A stretch of DNA of 64,000 bases from an uncultured Eubacteriales bacterium (GCA_934501435.1 CAKSTW010000005.1:62001-126000); one strand, 5' to 3'. Counted from the stretch's first letter, positions 48,042 through 58,215 are shown. The notes: generated from the letters alone by a model not told the origin. A program made the numbers and translations.

Positions 48042-48926
48042 ATGAAGGGATCGGTAAAGAAACTGTGCGATATCGAAAGTATTGTGATTCCCGAAGAAAT
48101 GCTTGAGGTAAGAGTCGACGGCGACCTCATTGAAGAGGAGGTCGGAAACCTTGCGCTCAGATACGCAAACGAAACGGAAGTCGGGACTGTCGCAAAAGGA
48201 GATATCGTATATTGCGAAGCCGATAAGGGAAGTTTTCCCGACGGCAGAACGATAATACTTTATACGGGAGCCGCGCTTCCCGGCGCTGAGGCCGCAGAGG
48301 AGGCTGCCGCGGGCAGGTCTGTCGGCGACGGATTTGAAACGGTACTTGCAGATAAAGCGGCTGCGCTGAAGATCGTAAAGATCATAAGAAGAACGCCTGC
48401 CGAAATAAACGACGCGCTTGTCGCATCGATCGGAATAGACGGCGTTTCCTCCGTTGACGGATACCGTGAATATATGAGGGAAAAGAACCTCGCAGATCTG
48501 CGAATGGAGAAAGGAAAGGAACTTTCCCGTTATATAGTCGAAAGAATGGAAGAGGGAAGTTCTTTCGAATACAGTGAAAAAGACTTTGACGATTACTGCG
48601 AAAAGTCTCTGGCGCAGATGCCCGCGGAACCGGGCTTTGAAATGCAGATAGGACCGGAGGAACTCAGAAGTTCTCTTCTTTCCCAACTGAAACTCGGCTG
48701 GATGTCGGAAGCCCTCTGTGAGAAAAAGGGAATTAAAATCGACGACGCCGCAATAGAGGCCGAGGCTGACCAGATGGCTGAGATGATGGGGCTTATGGGA
48801 GAAAACGCTCCCGACAGAGCCGAACTTATCGAGGCGTCCCGTCAGAACGCATTGATAACCGAATTTTTTATGGAAATAGACAAAATTATTGATAATAAAC
48901 TTGGAGGGGCAAATGGCAACGGTTGA
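48042..48926 (+). CDS. Trigger-factor-like chaperone (PPIase-like)
   Basis: This 294-residue protein resembles the middle and C-terminal parts of trigger factor: a PPIase-like domain (about 45-115, with GDIVYCEADKGSFPDG and SVGDGFE) and a helical chaperone arm (about 120-285). The ribosome-binding N-domain is missing, so it is shorter than trigger factor (about 430). It may help fold exported or redox-active proteins, given that a thioredoxin gene overlaps its end by 14 bases. ATG 48042 follows AGAGGAGA. Confidence 0.58.
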   Translation: MKGSVKKLCDIESIVIPEEMLEVRVDGDLIEEEVGNLALRYANETEVGTVAKGDIVYCEADKGSFPDGRTIILYTGAALPGAEAAEEAAAGRSVGDGFETVLADKAAALKIVKIIRRTPAEINDALVASIGIDGVSSVDGYREYMREKNLADLRMEKGKELSRYIVERMEEGSSFEYSEKDFDDYCEKSLAQMPAEPGFEMQIGPEELRSSLLSQLKLGWMSEALCEKKGIKIDDAAIEAEADQMAEMMGLMGENAPDRAELIEASRQNALITEFFMEIDKIIDNKLGGANGNG

Positions 48927-49230
48927 GTTAAAAGGAACCGAATGGAAAGAATTCTCAAAAGCCGATTACGCGATAATCGACTGCTACGGCTATAACTGCA
49001 CTGCGTGCGTAATGCTTGAGCCTGTTTTTAACGCCGCGGCGGACGGATTTTCGGGAATTTCCTTCGGAAGAGTAAATATTATGGAAAACGGCGATATCGC
49101 CGAAAACTTCGGAATTACGGCAATGCCCACCCTTTTATATTTCAGGAAGGGCGAACTTATCGACCAGACAATAGGAAATCTGAGCAAAGAAGATCTTATC
49201 GCGCAGATTTCAAAACTTCTTTATTCGTGA
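48913..49230 (+). CDS. Thioredoxin
   Basis: This 105-residue protein has the thioredoxin fold with active site Cys29-Thr-Ala-Cys32 (YNCTACV) instead of CGPC, and the cis-Pro loop AMPTLLYF. I chose ATG 48913 behind GGAGGGG, although the frame begins earlier inside the previous gene. It overlaps that gene by 14 bases and precedes a ferredoxin:thioredoxin reductase subunit by ten bases, which is a likely reductant. Confidence 0.92.
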   Translation: MATVELKGTEWKEFSKADYAIIDCYGYNCTACVMLEPVFNAAADGFSGISFGRVNIMENGDIAENFGITAMPTLLYFRKGELIDQTIGNLSKEDLIAQISKLLYS

Positions 49231-49240
49231 GGCGGCGGGA

Positions 49241-49441
49241 ATGGGAAAGGTACGTTTCAACGAAGACCGCGAAGTCGTCGAAAGAGTAAAGGAAGGGCTT
49301 AAACGCACCGGCGGCTACTGCCCCTGCAGAGTCGAACGGAAGCCCGAATTTAAATGCGTTTGCGAAGAATTCAAGGCGCAGATACAGGATCCCGATTTTG
49401 AGGGATACTGCCACTGTCGTCTTTATTACAAAGAAAAATAA
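49241..49441 (+). CDS. Ferredoxin:thioredoxin reductase catalytic subunit, minimal
   Basis: This 66-residue protein has Cys in CPC (27-29), CVC (39-41) and CHC (57-59), the pattern of the FTR catalytic chain with its [4Fe-4S] cluster next to a redox disulfide. Classical chains are about 110 residues and have CPC where CVC is here; the N-terminal part is shortened and the spacing between the first two motifs is nine residues instead of about 16. It should reduce the thioredoxin of the same operon from ferredoxin. No variable subunit gene is seen. Confidence 0.75.
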   Translation: MGKVRFNEDREVVERVKEGLKRTGGYCPCRVERKPEFKCVCEEFKAQIQDPDFEGYCHCRLYYKEK

Positions 49442-49455
49442 AGGAGCAGAACATC

Positions 49456-50544
49456 ATGAAAAAAGTATTGGCAACAGTCCTTGTCCTTGCAATGGTTTTA
49501 TCTCTTGCAGGCTGCGGACTCTTCAGCAATGACGCCGTTGTAAAACTCGGAGATTATACTCACAACGATCCGAAAGACGTGAAGTATGATCAGAGAATCG
49601 TCCTCAAAGGCTCCGGTTTTGAAAAGACCGTTGAGTCCATTGCGAGCGCCGCCGCTTATCCGAACACCATGGTCCTTGACGAAACTGGCAACGTTATCGG
49701 TATGTACGATTACGATGAAACAACGGGCCTTGCAAAGGGTTGGATGAATATTACCGACGGTTCTTACACTGCGTTTGAAGAGGGAAAAGAAGTCGATCTC
49801 GGCAAGCCCGACGCATCCAAACTTATTACGGTTCCGGGAACCGCGGATATGTACTTTGTAGTTTACGGAAATGAAGGAAAGACCTTAACTTCCTATCTCT
49901 ATGTGATTCTTTCCGACGCCTCCGCAAAGGATATTATGATTTCCTCCGTAAAGGAAAATTTCGGTTTTGATCTTACGGCAACAACCGACAAAGTCCTTTC
50001 CGCTGTTTTGGACGAAGCGGCTATCGCAAAAATATTTGCCGAGGCTCCCTTAATGGGAATCGAAGTGGAAAAAGAAGACGCAGAGAGCTTTGCTTCCGTT
50101 CTTTCTCAGTCTTACAACGTAAGAAAATATACCGGAGACACCGCTTTCAAACCTTATTCCGGACATAAAGATCCGACCGACGTCGAATTCGACAAAAAGG
50201 TTGTCCTTGTAGGCTCCGGAGAAGCGCTCGTAGTGGCTAAATATGCAAAAGACATAACAAGCCAGACCAATTTCATATACGGAAAGAACGGCGACGTCGT
50301 TGCGGACTATCTCTATATAGAATGTCCCTCCAAAGAAGCTGCCGACGACTTAATGGCTTCCGAAAACTTCTATGTCAATGCGGAGAAAGTTTCCGATACC
50401 GTAATCCGCGTGGTAATCGCCGGCAAGGATATGGAAGATACCCTTACGACGTATGTTGGGCTGAACGTTATGAAAGACAGATCTCTTGATGAGTATGTCA
50501 GAAATTCAAAGGAAACCTATTTTACGATCGAAGCTGCCGAATAA
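49456..50544 (+). CDS. Lipoprotein with internal duplication
   Basis: This 362-residue lipoprotein has a signal peptide and lipobox LSLAGC (Cys20). Two similar segments follow, one from about residue 30 (VKLGDYTHNDPKDVKYDQ) and one from about 230 (FKPYSGHKDPTDVEFDKK), which suggests a duplicated domain. No family is recognised. It starts 15 bases after the FTR gene, behind AAAGGAG, and is followed by a terminator, so it is probably the last gene of the unit. Confidence 0.75.
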   Translation: MKKVLATVLVLAMVLSLAGCGLFSNDAVVKLGDYTHNDPKDVKYDQRIVLKGSGFEKTVESIASAAAYPNTMVLDETGNVIGMYDYDETTGLAKGWMNITDGSYTAFEEGKEVDLGKPDASKLITVPGTADMYFVVYGNEGKTLTSYLYVILSDASAKDIMISSVKENFGFDLTATTDKVLSAVLDEAAIAKIFAEAPLMGIEVEKEDAESFASVLSQSYNVRKYTGDTAFKPYSGHKDPTDVEFDKKVVLVGSGEALVVAKYAKDITSQTNFIYGKNGDVVADYLYIECPSKEAADDLMASENFYVNAEKVSDTVIRVVIAGKDMEDTLTTYVGLNVMKDRSLDEYVRNSKETYFTIEAAE

Positions 50545-50559
50545 ACAAAAAAAGGCTTT

Positions 50560-50600
50560 ACGGGTGCCGTGTGCCGTAATCGGCAGCGGCATCCGTTTTT
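50560..50600 (+). terminator. Intrinsic terminator
   Basis: ACGGGTGCCG (50560-50569) pairs with CGGCATCCGT (50587-50596), with an inner GTGCCG/CGGCAG helix, and ends in TTTTT. It is located between the lipoprotein and ABC transporter genes. Confidence 0.8.
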
Positions 50601-50621
50601 CCGTTCCCGGGAGAGGAAATT

Positions 50622-52364
50622 ATGAGAAAGAAAACAAACGAAACAAAGAGACCGGACGGTTGGAAAGCGTTGTTTCGTACAATTAAAAAGCTGAAACTGC
50701 CGTGGATCTGGATCGCTGTCGGACTTATATTCAATCTTATCCTTAACGATCTGATGCTGAAACTTCCGACAACGACGACCGATCTTTTGAGCGGACAGAT
50801 TACGGGTCAGGCGATGACCAACGCCGTGATCTTTTACATTATGCTCGGCGTTATGAATTTCGTCATGGTCGCAGGACAGGTCCAGGCCCAGACATACAGT
50901 GTAAAGCGGGCGCGGAAAAGCATCTGGAAAAAAATGCTCGGAATGAAGATGGAATATTTCGACAGAAACGATCCTTCGGATCTCATGAGCACCATGATCA
51001 ACGATTCGTATAATGCTCTGACCGACTTTGTGAATATAATTATTTATCTTGTTCCGTGTGTCTATTATGTGACAGCCGCGCTTCTTAAAATAAATGAATA
51101 TCATTGGATACTCGCCGTTTCCTGTCTTGCCATGCTTCCCCTGAAGTATGTTTACGCTCTCGTAATGGGTAAACAGTTCCAGAAACATACGGCGAAGATA
51201 TATGTAAAGATCGGAGAACTTACTGGTTTTCTCGCCGACAGAATAAATCACTTACCTCTTGTCAAAACTTACACAAACGAAAAAAGCGAGGGAACTTCCG
51301 GAGAAAAGGCTTCCGGCGAGATAATGAAGGCGAATATGAAGATCGTTCATCTCGACAATATTTCTACGGGAGCCGCCGCCGTTATAGACGTTCTTCAAAA
51401 ATTTACGGTCGTGGTTGTCGCCGTTATTCTTCTTCAGCAGAAAAAGATAGATCTTGCCATGTGGCTCGGCTTCTTTCTGTACTCTCAGAATTTGTTCATT
51501 CAAATGGACAGTATCTTCAACTATTGGATAAAAATCAAGGGAATGCAGGGAAGTTTTAAGCGTATAATCGAAGTTATGGAGGGGACTGCCGAAGAGTCTT
51601 CGGGGTCTGAAACCTTCCCGCCGACCGGAGATATACGTTTTGAAAACGTCACCTTTACATATCCGGGGACGGACGCTCCTGCGCTGAAAAATGTTTCGTT
51701 TACGGTCCCGAGAGGCTCCTGCGCCGTAATTGTCGGACTTTGCGGCAGCGGTAAAACGACTTCCGTAAGTATGTTTGAAAGATTTTATTCTCCCGACGAG
51801 GGCAGGATATTGATCGGAGATACCGATATTAACAGTATTCCTCTTTCGGAGTTCAGAAAAAATCTGGCTTACGTTCAGCAGGGCGCCGAAATTTTCAGCG
51901 GGACCCTGCGCGACGCGCTTACCTACGGAATAGAAAAGGAAGTTTCCGACGAGGAAATTTACGAAGCGGCGGAAAAAACCGGGTTTTCCGAGTATCTCTC
52001 CCTTTGTCCCGACGGCCTTGATACAGAGGTCGCGTCCGGCGGAATATCCATGTCCGGAGGGCAGAGCCAGAGACTTGTCTTAACAAGAGAACTCCTTCGC
52101 GGCGGTGACGTTATTATTATGGACGAGCCCACATCCGCTCTCGACGTCCGTGTTTCGGGAAAGATACAGGAGACTATTGATACCGTTTTCGCGGAAAAAA
52201 CGAGGATCATTATAACTCACGACCTGAGTCTTGCGAAAAAATACGGGCGTATAATTGTAATGGAGGACGGGTTCAGAGTCGGGGACGGAACTCATTCCGA
52301 GTTGCTTGCGAACTGCGAAACATATCAAAAAATGAATAAAGACGCGGGGGAAAGCGGCGTATGA
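50622..52364 (+). CDS. ABC exporter half-transporter A
   Basis: This 580-residue protein has six membrane helices (about 20-310) and an ATPase domain with Walker A GLCGSGKTT, signature SMSGGQSQR, Walker B IIMDEPTSAL and switch ITHDLS. It pairs with the following gene, which it overlaps by ATGA, as a heterodimeric exporter. Candidate substrates are drugs, lipids or peptides. Both halves have a catalytic Glu, so I see no clearly degenerate ATP site. Confidence 0.92.
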   Translation: MRKKTNETKRPDGWKALFRTIKKLKLPWIWIAVGLIFNLILNDLMLKLPTTTTDLLSGQITGQAMTNAVIFYIMLGVMNFVMVAGQVQAQTYSVKRARKSIWKKMLGMKMEYFDRNDPSDLMSTMINDSYNALTDFVNIIIYLVPCVYYVTAALLKINEYHWILAVSCLAMLPLKYVYALVMGKQFQKHTAKIYVKIGELTGFLADRINHLPLVKTYTNEKSEGTSGEKASGEIMKANMKIVHLDNISTGAAAVIDVLQKFTVVVVAVILLQQKKIDLAMWLGFFLYSQNLFIQMDSIFNYWIKIKGMQGSFKRIIEVMEGTAEESSGSETFPPTGDIRFENVTFTYPGTDAPALKNVSFTVPRGSCAVIVGLCGSGKTTSVSMFERFYSPDEGRILIGDTDINSIPLSEFRKNLAYVQQGAEIFSGTLRDALTYGIEKEVSDEEIYEAAEKTGFSEYLSLCPDGLDTEVASGGISMSGGQSQRLVLTRELLRGGDVIIMDEPTSALDVRVSGKIQETIDTVFAEKTRIIITHDLSLAKKYGRIIVMEDGFRVGDGTHSELLANCETYQKMNKDAGESGV

Positions 52365-54067
52365 AGAAAAAATCCATTAAAAAATATTTTACCGTTTTTA
52401 AGGACGTAAAACTCCCGTGGCTTCTTATCATTTGCAGTTTTGCCGTCTCTGCTTTGACGATGCGGTTCGAGATCGGCGTTGCAACAATGACTGCAAGCAT
52501 TATAGATACAAGCCAGAACGCCATAAATACGGCTGAATTTGTCCGTTACATAGGAATGGTTGCTCTTACAGCCGCGTTTACGGTTCTGACAAATTATTTT
52601 ACCCGGAAAACGGAAGAAACAATAACCAAGAGAATAAGAGTAAAGCTCTGGAAGAAAATAATGAGACTGCCGATGATGTATTACGACAGCGACAGCGGCG
52701 ACGGGCTTGTAAGCCGTGTGACTTCCGACGCCGAGGCTCCGGCAACGCTGTTTTCGATGGCGGTTTCCTGCGTCGTTTGCGTAATAACGACGGTCAGCGC
52801 CTTCCTTCAGCTTTTTGCCTATAATACCCTGCTCGCCTGCTATTCTTTAATAATTATTCCGGTAACTTTTATAATCTGCGTAGTTTTCGGTAAACTCATG
52901 TTCAAACTCGGAATTTACGGAACGGTCACCGTCTCCGGAAGTCTCGGCTATCTTGCGGAAAGAGTAAGAAACTTCCGTTTGATAAAAAGCGCCGTTGCCG
53001 AAAAAACCGAAACGGAAAAGGGCGACGGTACTTTCAGAAAAATGTATAAGGCAGACTTCTTGAAATGGCTCGTCGTTGCGGGATATCAGCTTACCAACGG
53101 GATCTTTTCGATAATGTTTATTATCATAGTCTTCGTTATAGGCGGACGTTTTCTTGCGACCGGAGAGGTTACTGTCGGGGTCCTTACCGGGTTCTATATG
53201 ATAACGGGGATCGTCGGACTCCAGCTTCTGCAGTTTTTTATGAATGTCGGTTCGGTATCGGGAACTTTCGGAACAATGAAGAAAATTGCCGAAATATCCG
53301 AAACGGAATCCGAAAAATATGACGGCGAAAGCGTTCCGGCTATCTGTTCGGACATCGTTTTCGACCGCGTTTCCTTTGCATATAACGAAGAACACGACGT
53401 TTTGCGGGATGTTTCCCTTACGATACCGATGGGAAAAGTTACGGCTATCGTCGGCGGAAACGGCGCGGGCAAAACGACCCTTTTCAAACTCATAACCCGA
53501 CTTTACGAACCGAAAAGCGGCGAGATACGTTTCGGAAACGAAGATATAAGCAAATTCAACCTTACCGAATGGCGGGACAGATTTGCCTTCGTTTTCCAGA
53601 AAAATCCGCTTGTCGAAGGCAGCGTAAGGGAAAATATCGAATACGGTCTTGACAGGGAAGTGACCGACGAAGAACTCGCCGACGTCGCAAAAAAAGCGAA
53701 CTGTTACGACTGCATCACGGCGAAACCCGACGGATTTGATTCCGATGTCGGACTCGGCGGTTCGAATTTCTCCGGAGGTCAGGGGCAGTGCATTTCCATA
53801 GCGCGCGCGATGCTCAGAAATTCCGACTATCTCCTGCTCGACGAGGCGACAAGCAACCTTGACGTCGTGAGCGAGGCGGCGGTGACCGCGGCGATGGATA
53901 ATCTTATGCAGAACAAGACGACCGTTATGATAGCGCATAACTACGCCGCGACCAAAAACGCGGACTACGTTATCGTCATGAAAGACGGAACGGTCGAAGC
54001 GGCAGGCACCCCCGCGGAACTTCTCGAAAACAACGAATACTATAAACTTTTTGCGAAAACTCTGTAA
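52361..54067 (+). CDS. ABC exporter half-transporter B
   Basis: This 568-residue protein has six membrane helices (about 15-300) and an ATPase with GGNGAGKTTL, NFSGGQGQ, LLLDEATSNL and IAHNY. In its signature, Gln-Cys follows GGQG where Arg-Gln or similar is usual. Sequence similarity to the preceding gene and the four-base overlap show a heterodimer. No regulator is adjacent. Confidence 0.92.
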   Translation: MKKKSIKKYFTVFKDVKLPWLLIICSFAVSALTMRFEIGVATMTASIIDTSQNAINTAEFVRYIGMVALTAAFTVLTNYFTRKTEETITKRIRVKLWKKIMRLPMMYYDSDSGDGLVSRVTSDAEAPATLFSMAVSCVVCVITTVSAFLQLFAYNTLLACYSLIIIPVTFIICVVFGKLMFKLGIYGTVTVSGSLGYLAERVRNFRLIKSAVAEKTETEKGDGTFRKMYKADFLKWLVVAGYQLTNGIFSIMFIIIVFVIGGRFLATGEVTVGVLTGFYMITGIVGLQLLQFFMNVGSVSGTFGTMKKIAEISETESEKYDGESVPAICSDIVFDRVSFAYNEEHDVLRDVSLTIPMGKVTAIVGGNGAGKTTLFKLITRLYEPKSGEIRFGNEDISKFNLTEWRDRFAFVFQKNPLVEGSVRENIEYGLDREVTDEELADVAKKANCYDCITAKPDGFDSDVGLGGSNFSGGQGQCISIARAMLRNSDYLLLDEATSNLDVVSEAAVTAAMDNLMQNKTTVMIAHNYAATKNADYVIVMKDGTVEAAGTPAELLENNEYYKLFAKTL

Positions 54068-54087
54068 TTTATAAGAAAGGCGACAGA

Positions 54088-56970
54088 ATGCAGAAATTAT
54101 TGACTGAACTTAATATAGGAGAAACCGTATCCGGTTTTGAACTTGTAAAAAAAGAGTATGTTGAGGCAAAATCCGCATTTTTCTATACCCTGAAACATAA
54201 AAAAACAGGCGCGGACCTTCTCTACTTTGACAGAGCGGACGAAAATAAGACCTTTTGCGTTTCTTTCAAAACTTTGCCCGAGGACAGCACCGGGGTATTC
54301 CATATTCTCGAGCACAGCGTCCTCTGCGGCTCGGAAAAATTTCCCGCGAAAGACCCGTTCGTTTCTCTTCTGCAAAGTTCCATGCAGACTTTCTTAAACG
54401 CGATGACCTACGGGGATAAGACCGTTTATCCCGTTTCGAGCAGAAACGAAAGAGATCTTTTCAATCTTATGAAAGTGTATCTTGACGCGGTCTTTCGTCC
54501 TCTTATATATAAACGCCCCGAAATTTTTATGCAGGAGGGCTGGCATTACGAATTTGAAAACGAAAACGCCGAGCCTTATTATAACGGCGTCGTTTACAGC
54601 GAAATGAAGGGCGTTTTTGCCGACGTTGACAGCCTTATGGCGGACGAGACGGAAAAACTTCTGTTCCCGGACAACAGTTACGGCTTTGTCAGCGGCGGAC
54701 ACCCCGACAATATCACCGACCTCACTTACAAAAAATTCATCGAGACCCACAGCCGCTTTTATCACCCGACGAACGCAAGATTTATTTTCGACGGACATCT
54801 CGATATAGCCGCGGCTCTTGAATATATCGACGGCGAATACCTCTCGAAGTACGATTATAAAAAACCGGATTTTGACTTTGTGCCGCAGGTTTCGAAGCCC
54901 GCAGAGGCGACCGTCGAATATGAGGCGAGAGAGGGCGAAGAGAATTTCGCGCAGATGACCGTTGCGAAAATTCTCTGTCTCCATTCCGACGCGGAAAAGA
55001 TATACGCGACGAAAATACTTGCGGATTACCTTACTTCGACAAACGAAGCGCCCCTTAAAAGAGCGTTTCTCGAAAACGGACTTGCGCAGGATATCTCCCT
55101 TGAGATCGGCGACGGTATCTTCCAGCCTTTTATAGCGCTTGTCGTCAGAAATACCGATAAAGAAAAATTCGCGGAAATCAAAAAATTCCTGCCCGAAGCC
55201 GTCAAGAAGATAATTGCGGGCGGTCTTAACAAAGAGGCTCTGAGGGCGTCTCTCGAACTTTTCGCTTTCGGGTCAAAGGAGATCCGCGAACCTTACGGGA
55301 TCGAGATAGTCGGAAGAATACTCGACGGCTGGCTTTACGGCGACGATCCGCTGACTTACGTTGACGTTTCCCGTATATTTGATTCTCTCCGCAAAAAAAT
55401 CGACGGAAACTATTTTGAAGATCTGCTTTGCGAACTTTTCGGAAACGCAGACGATAAATCTTATCTTTACGCGCTGCCGTCTCTTACAAAAGGTAAGGAA
55501 GACGCGGAAAAAGAGGCGAAGAAAGTCGCCGCTGCGGTTTCGGAATGGTCTTCGGACGACAGACAAAAAGAACTTGAAAAATTTGCGAAAATGCAGGAAT
55601 GGCAGCAAACGCCCGACGGTGACGAAGTTCTGACGTCTCTTCCTCACCTCGACCTTGCCGATATTCCGAGAACGACGCCTTCCGTAAAGACCGAACTTTC
55701 GACTCTCGACGGGATAAAGGTCCTTGCAACGGAAAACGACACCAACGGTATAGCGTATCTCAACCTATTTTTTGATATTTCCGATTTTTCAATCGAAGAA
55801 CTTCGCCTGCTCGGTGTTCTTACCCTTGTCTTCGGGGAACTCAGTACCGAAAACTGTCCCGCCGACGTTCTTCAGAATAAGATAAAGGCGGTCTTCGGAA
55901 GATTCTCGGTGAGGACCGAATATATCTCAAAACGCGGAGATCTTGAACATTGCAGACCGTATCTGCGCGTCGCAACGTCGTTTCTTGAAGAAAACGCTGA
56001 AAAAGCAATATCTCTCATCTGCGAAATTTTGCTTAACGGACGTTATTCGGAGACCGACAGGATTGCCGAGACCGTAATGCAGAACGACTATTTTATGAAA
56101 CAGTCGCTTATCGGTTCGGGACATACTTTTGCGATAACAAAAGCCCTTTCCGCGTTTTCGGCGGAGGGCAGACTCAAGGAACTTCTCGACGGCGAAAGTT
56201 TTGTCGCGTGGTTCTCGGACTTTGCCGAAAACTTTGAAAAAAACGCCGGAAACATTTCGGAAAAACTTGCCGCCGTTTCAAAAAAGGCGTTTGCGAAAAA
56301 CAGACTTTTCGTCGGCGTCGGCGGGAAACTCGGAGCAGGGGCTCTTGACGCTCTCATTTCCGCTTTGCCCGAAAACGAAAAAGGAAAAGCCGCCGAATAT
56401 CCCGTATTCGACAAAAACGACTGTACCGTTGAAATTCCTTCGGACGTCGGATATTCGGGCTTCGGACACAACCTTTACGCGCTGGGCGGCGAATTTTCGG
56501 GCTCTGCTGCGGTAATGGCGTCTCTTATGACTTTCGGATACCTCTGGGGCGCTGTCAGAGTCCAGGGCGGCGCTTACGGAACGGGAATGAACATCAGGGC
56601 AAACGGCGATATCTTCTGCTATTCCTACCGCGATCCGAATCTTGAAAATTCCAAAGCAGCATTCTGCGGAACTCCCGAATTCCTTTCCGAATTCGTCGGG
56701 CAGAAAATGCCTCTCGACGATATTATAATAGGAACGGTGAACACGACCGACCCTCTTCTCGATCCGTCGGGCGTCTGTGAACTTGAATGTTTCAGATACC
56801 TCAAAGGCTCGACTCCCGAATACGTTGCAAAACTCAGAGGAGAAATTCTGGATACGAAGCCCGAAGATCTTGAAAAACTTATCGGTATACTCGAAAAATA
56901 TGCGAAAAACGCAAAATTCTGCGCAATAGGAAATAAAAACGCGGTGAAGTTTGTAAAACCGAACTGCTGA
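54088..56970 (+). CDS. M16C zinc metalloprotease (PreP-like)
   Basis: This 960-residue protein has the inverted zinc motif HILEH (His72, Glu75, His76) and the downstream Glu in YSEMKGVFADVDS. Length and sequence fit the M16C family, in which two homologous halves form a closed chamber that degrades short peptides. There is no signal peptide, so it acts in the cytoplasm. The start, ATG 54088, follows AAGAAAGGCG. It lies 20 bases after the ABC exporter. Confidence 0.93.
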   Translation: MQKLLTELNIGETVSGFELVKKEYVEAKSAFFYTLKHKKTGADLLYFDRADENKTFCVSFKTLPEDSTGVFHILEHSVLCGSEKFPAKDPFVSLLQSSMQTFLNAMTYGDKTVYPVSSRNERDLFNLMKVYLDAVFRPLIYKRPEIFMQEGWHYEFENENAEPYYNGVVYSEMKGVFADVDSLMADETEKLLFPDNSYGFVSGGHPDNITDLTYKKFIETHSRFYHPTNARFIFDGHLDIAAALEYIDGEYLSKYDYKKPDFDFVPQVSKPAEATVEYEAREGEENFAQMTVAKILCLHSDAEKIYATKILADYLTSTNEAPLKRAFLENGLAQDISLEIGDGIFQPFIALVVRNTDKEKFAEIKKFLPEAVKKIIAGGLNKEALRASLELFAFGSKEIREPYGIEIVGRILDGWLYGDDPLTYVDVSRIFDSLRKKIDGNYFEDLLCELFGNADDKSYLYALPSLTKGKEDAEKEAKKVAAAVSEWSSDDRQKELEKFAKMQEWQQTPDGDEVLTSLPHLDLADIPRTTPSVKTELSTLDGIKVLATENDTNGIAYLNLFFDISDFSIEELRLLGVLTLVFGELSTENCPADVLQNKIKAVFGRFSVRTEYISKRGDLEHCRPYLRVATSFLEENAEKAISLICEILLNGRYSETDRIAETVMQNDYFMKQSLIGSGHTFAITKALSAFSAEGRLKELLDGESFVAWFSDFAENFEKNAGNISEKLAAVSKKAFAKNRLFVGVGGKLGAGALDALISALPENEKGKAAEYPVFDKNDCTVEIPSDVGYSGFGHNLYALGGEFSGSAAVMASLMTFGYLWGAVRVQGGAYGTGMNIRANGDIFCYSYRDPNLENSKAAFCGTPEFLSEFVGQKMPLDDIIIGTVNTTDPLLDPSGVCELECFRYLKGSTPEYVAKLRGEILDTKPEDLEKLIGILEKYAKNAKFCAIGNKNAVKFVKPNC

Positions 56971-56984
56971 AATTTCCCGATAAA

Positions 56985-57045
56985 TGCAACAATATTTTGA
57001 CATAAATTCTCCGTGCGGGAGGTGCCATAGTTTTGTTGCATTTTC
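56985..57045 (+). terminator. Possible terminator after the M16C gene
   Basis: TGCAACAA (56985-56992) pairs with TTGTTGCA (57033-57040) around an inner CTCC/GGGAG hairpin, followed by TTTTC. The loop is long, so its strength is uncertain. Confidence 0.5.
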
Positions 57046-57094
57046 TTTCTATACTTTAAAAGTATTTTTTCGAAAAAAGAGAGAGGTGAAGACG

Positions 57095-58192
57095 GTGAGA
57101 AAAAAACGGCTGTATAACAGATTGTCAGAGCAATTCAAGTCGGTTATTGCGTCCGATAAGCAGCGCAGACGATTTCTGTTCAGCTGCGTTATCGGCTCTC
57201 TTTTTCTGATCTCTTTTTGTATGGGCACCGTGAATTTTTTTACCGGTGAGCATAATCTGCTTATCGCAGCGCTTCTTTATTCCGCTTTGTGCTTTTCGGC
57301 TATGGTTCTTTTGCACGGTTTTCGCGTAAAAGAAGACGCAGTCTACTTTATTTTTGTCGCGGGAACCCTCTCTTTGCTCGTGTTCTTTTTCATTACGGGA
57401 GAATCGGGCGGGCTGACCAGCGTATGGATGTGCCTTATTCCGAGTTATTCTCTTTTTATTTTCGGACTCCGTCGCGGCTCTCTTTTTTCGCTTTCCGCAT
57501 TTCTTATTTTGCTGTTTTTCTTTGCTACTTCCGTCGGAAATTCTCTCCTTCAGTATCCTTATTCCGATGAATTCAAACTCCGTTTTCCGTTTTTTTACGG
57601 TTCGGTCTTTCTGCTTTCCTTTATCATAGAACTTGTCCGAAAGGAAACGCAGCGCCAGCTTGAAGCGTCAAAACGGGAATTCCGTCATCTCTATCGTCAC
57701 GACTACCTGACCGGACTTTACAACAGATACGGTATAAGGGAATTCGGTATTGAGATTGAGGAAAAGGCGACGGGTGTTTCGGTAATTCTTTTTGATATAG
57801 ACGATTTTAAGCTGATAAACGATAAATACGGTCACGACTGCGGCGACGAAGTCTTAAAGGCTGTCGCCAATACCCCTCTCTTCAGGGCTTTTGAGGAGGG
57901 CAGATGCTGTCGGTGGGGCGGGGAAGAGTTCCTTTTTGTCCTCGGATGTGAAAACGGAGCGGAAGCCATAGCCGAAGACCTCCGTGCCGAAATAGAGAAA
58001 ACACCGATAAGATACGGGGACAATACGGTTTACGTTACAATAAGCGCGGGCGTATGCTCCGCCTCAAAATCCGAAAAAGTTACGGTCCACGACCTTATCG
58101 ACAAAGCCGACAAAGCGCTTTACAGAGCAAAATCAACGGGGAAGAACCGCGTTTCGGTCTACGATTGCAAAATTACGGAAACAGTGCTATAA
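57095..58192 (+). CDS. Membrane diguanylate cyclase (GGDEF)
   Basis: This 365-residue protein has about six membrane helices (about 25-195) and a C-terminal GGDEF domain (about 210-360) with an intact GGEEF active-site motif, DYLTGLYNR at its start and DIDDFKLIND for metal and nucleotide. It should make cyclic di-GMP from two GTP. The sensor part is of a membrane type without known family. I chose GTG 57095 behind GAGAGGTG; the frame is open further upstream but without a ribosome site. Confidence 0.88.
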   Translation: MRKKRLYNRLSEQFKSVIASDKQRRRFLFSCVIGSLFLISFCMGTVNFFTGEHNLLIAALLYSALCFSAMVLLHGFRVKEDAVYFIFVAGTLSLLVFFFITGESGGLTSVWMCLIPSYSLFIFGLRRGSLFSLSAFLILLFFFATSVGNSLLQYPYSDEFKLRFPFFYGSVFLLSFIIELVRKETQRQLEASKREFRHLYRHDYLTGLYNRYGIREFGIEIEEKATGVSVILFDIDDFKLINDKYGHDCGDEVLKAVANTPLFRAFEEGRCCRWGGEEFLFVLGCENGAEAIAEDLRAEIEKTPIRYGDNTVYVTISAGVCSASKSEKVTVHDLIDKADKALYRAKSTGKNRVSVYDCKITETVL

Positions 58193-58215
58193 TATCTCGG
58201 GGAAGGCGATATGCT

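Noticed and set aside
56985..57095. Cyclic di-GMP riboswitch before the GGDEF gene
   Set aside because: The pairing found (TGCAACAA/TTGTTGCA) looks like a terminator of the previous gene; the conserved riboswitch motifs are absent.
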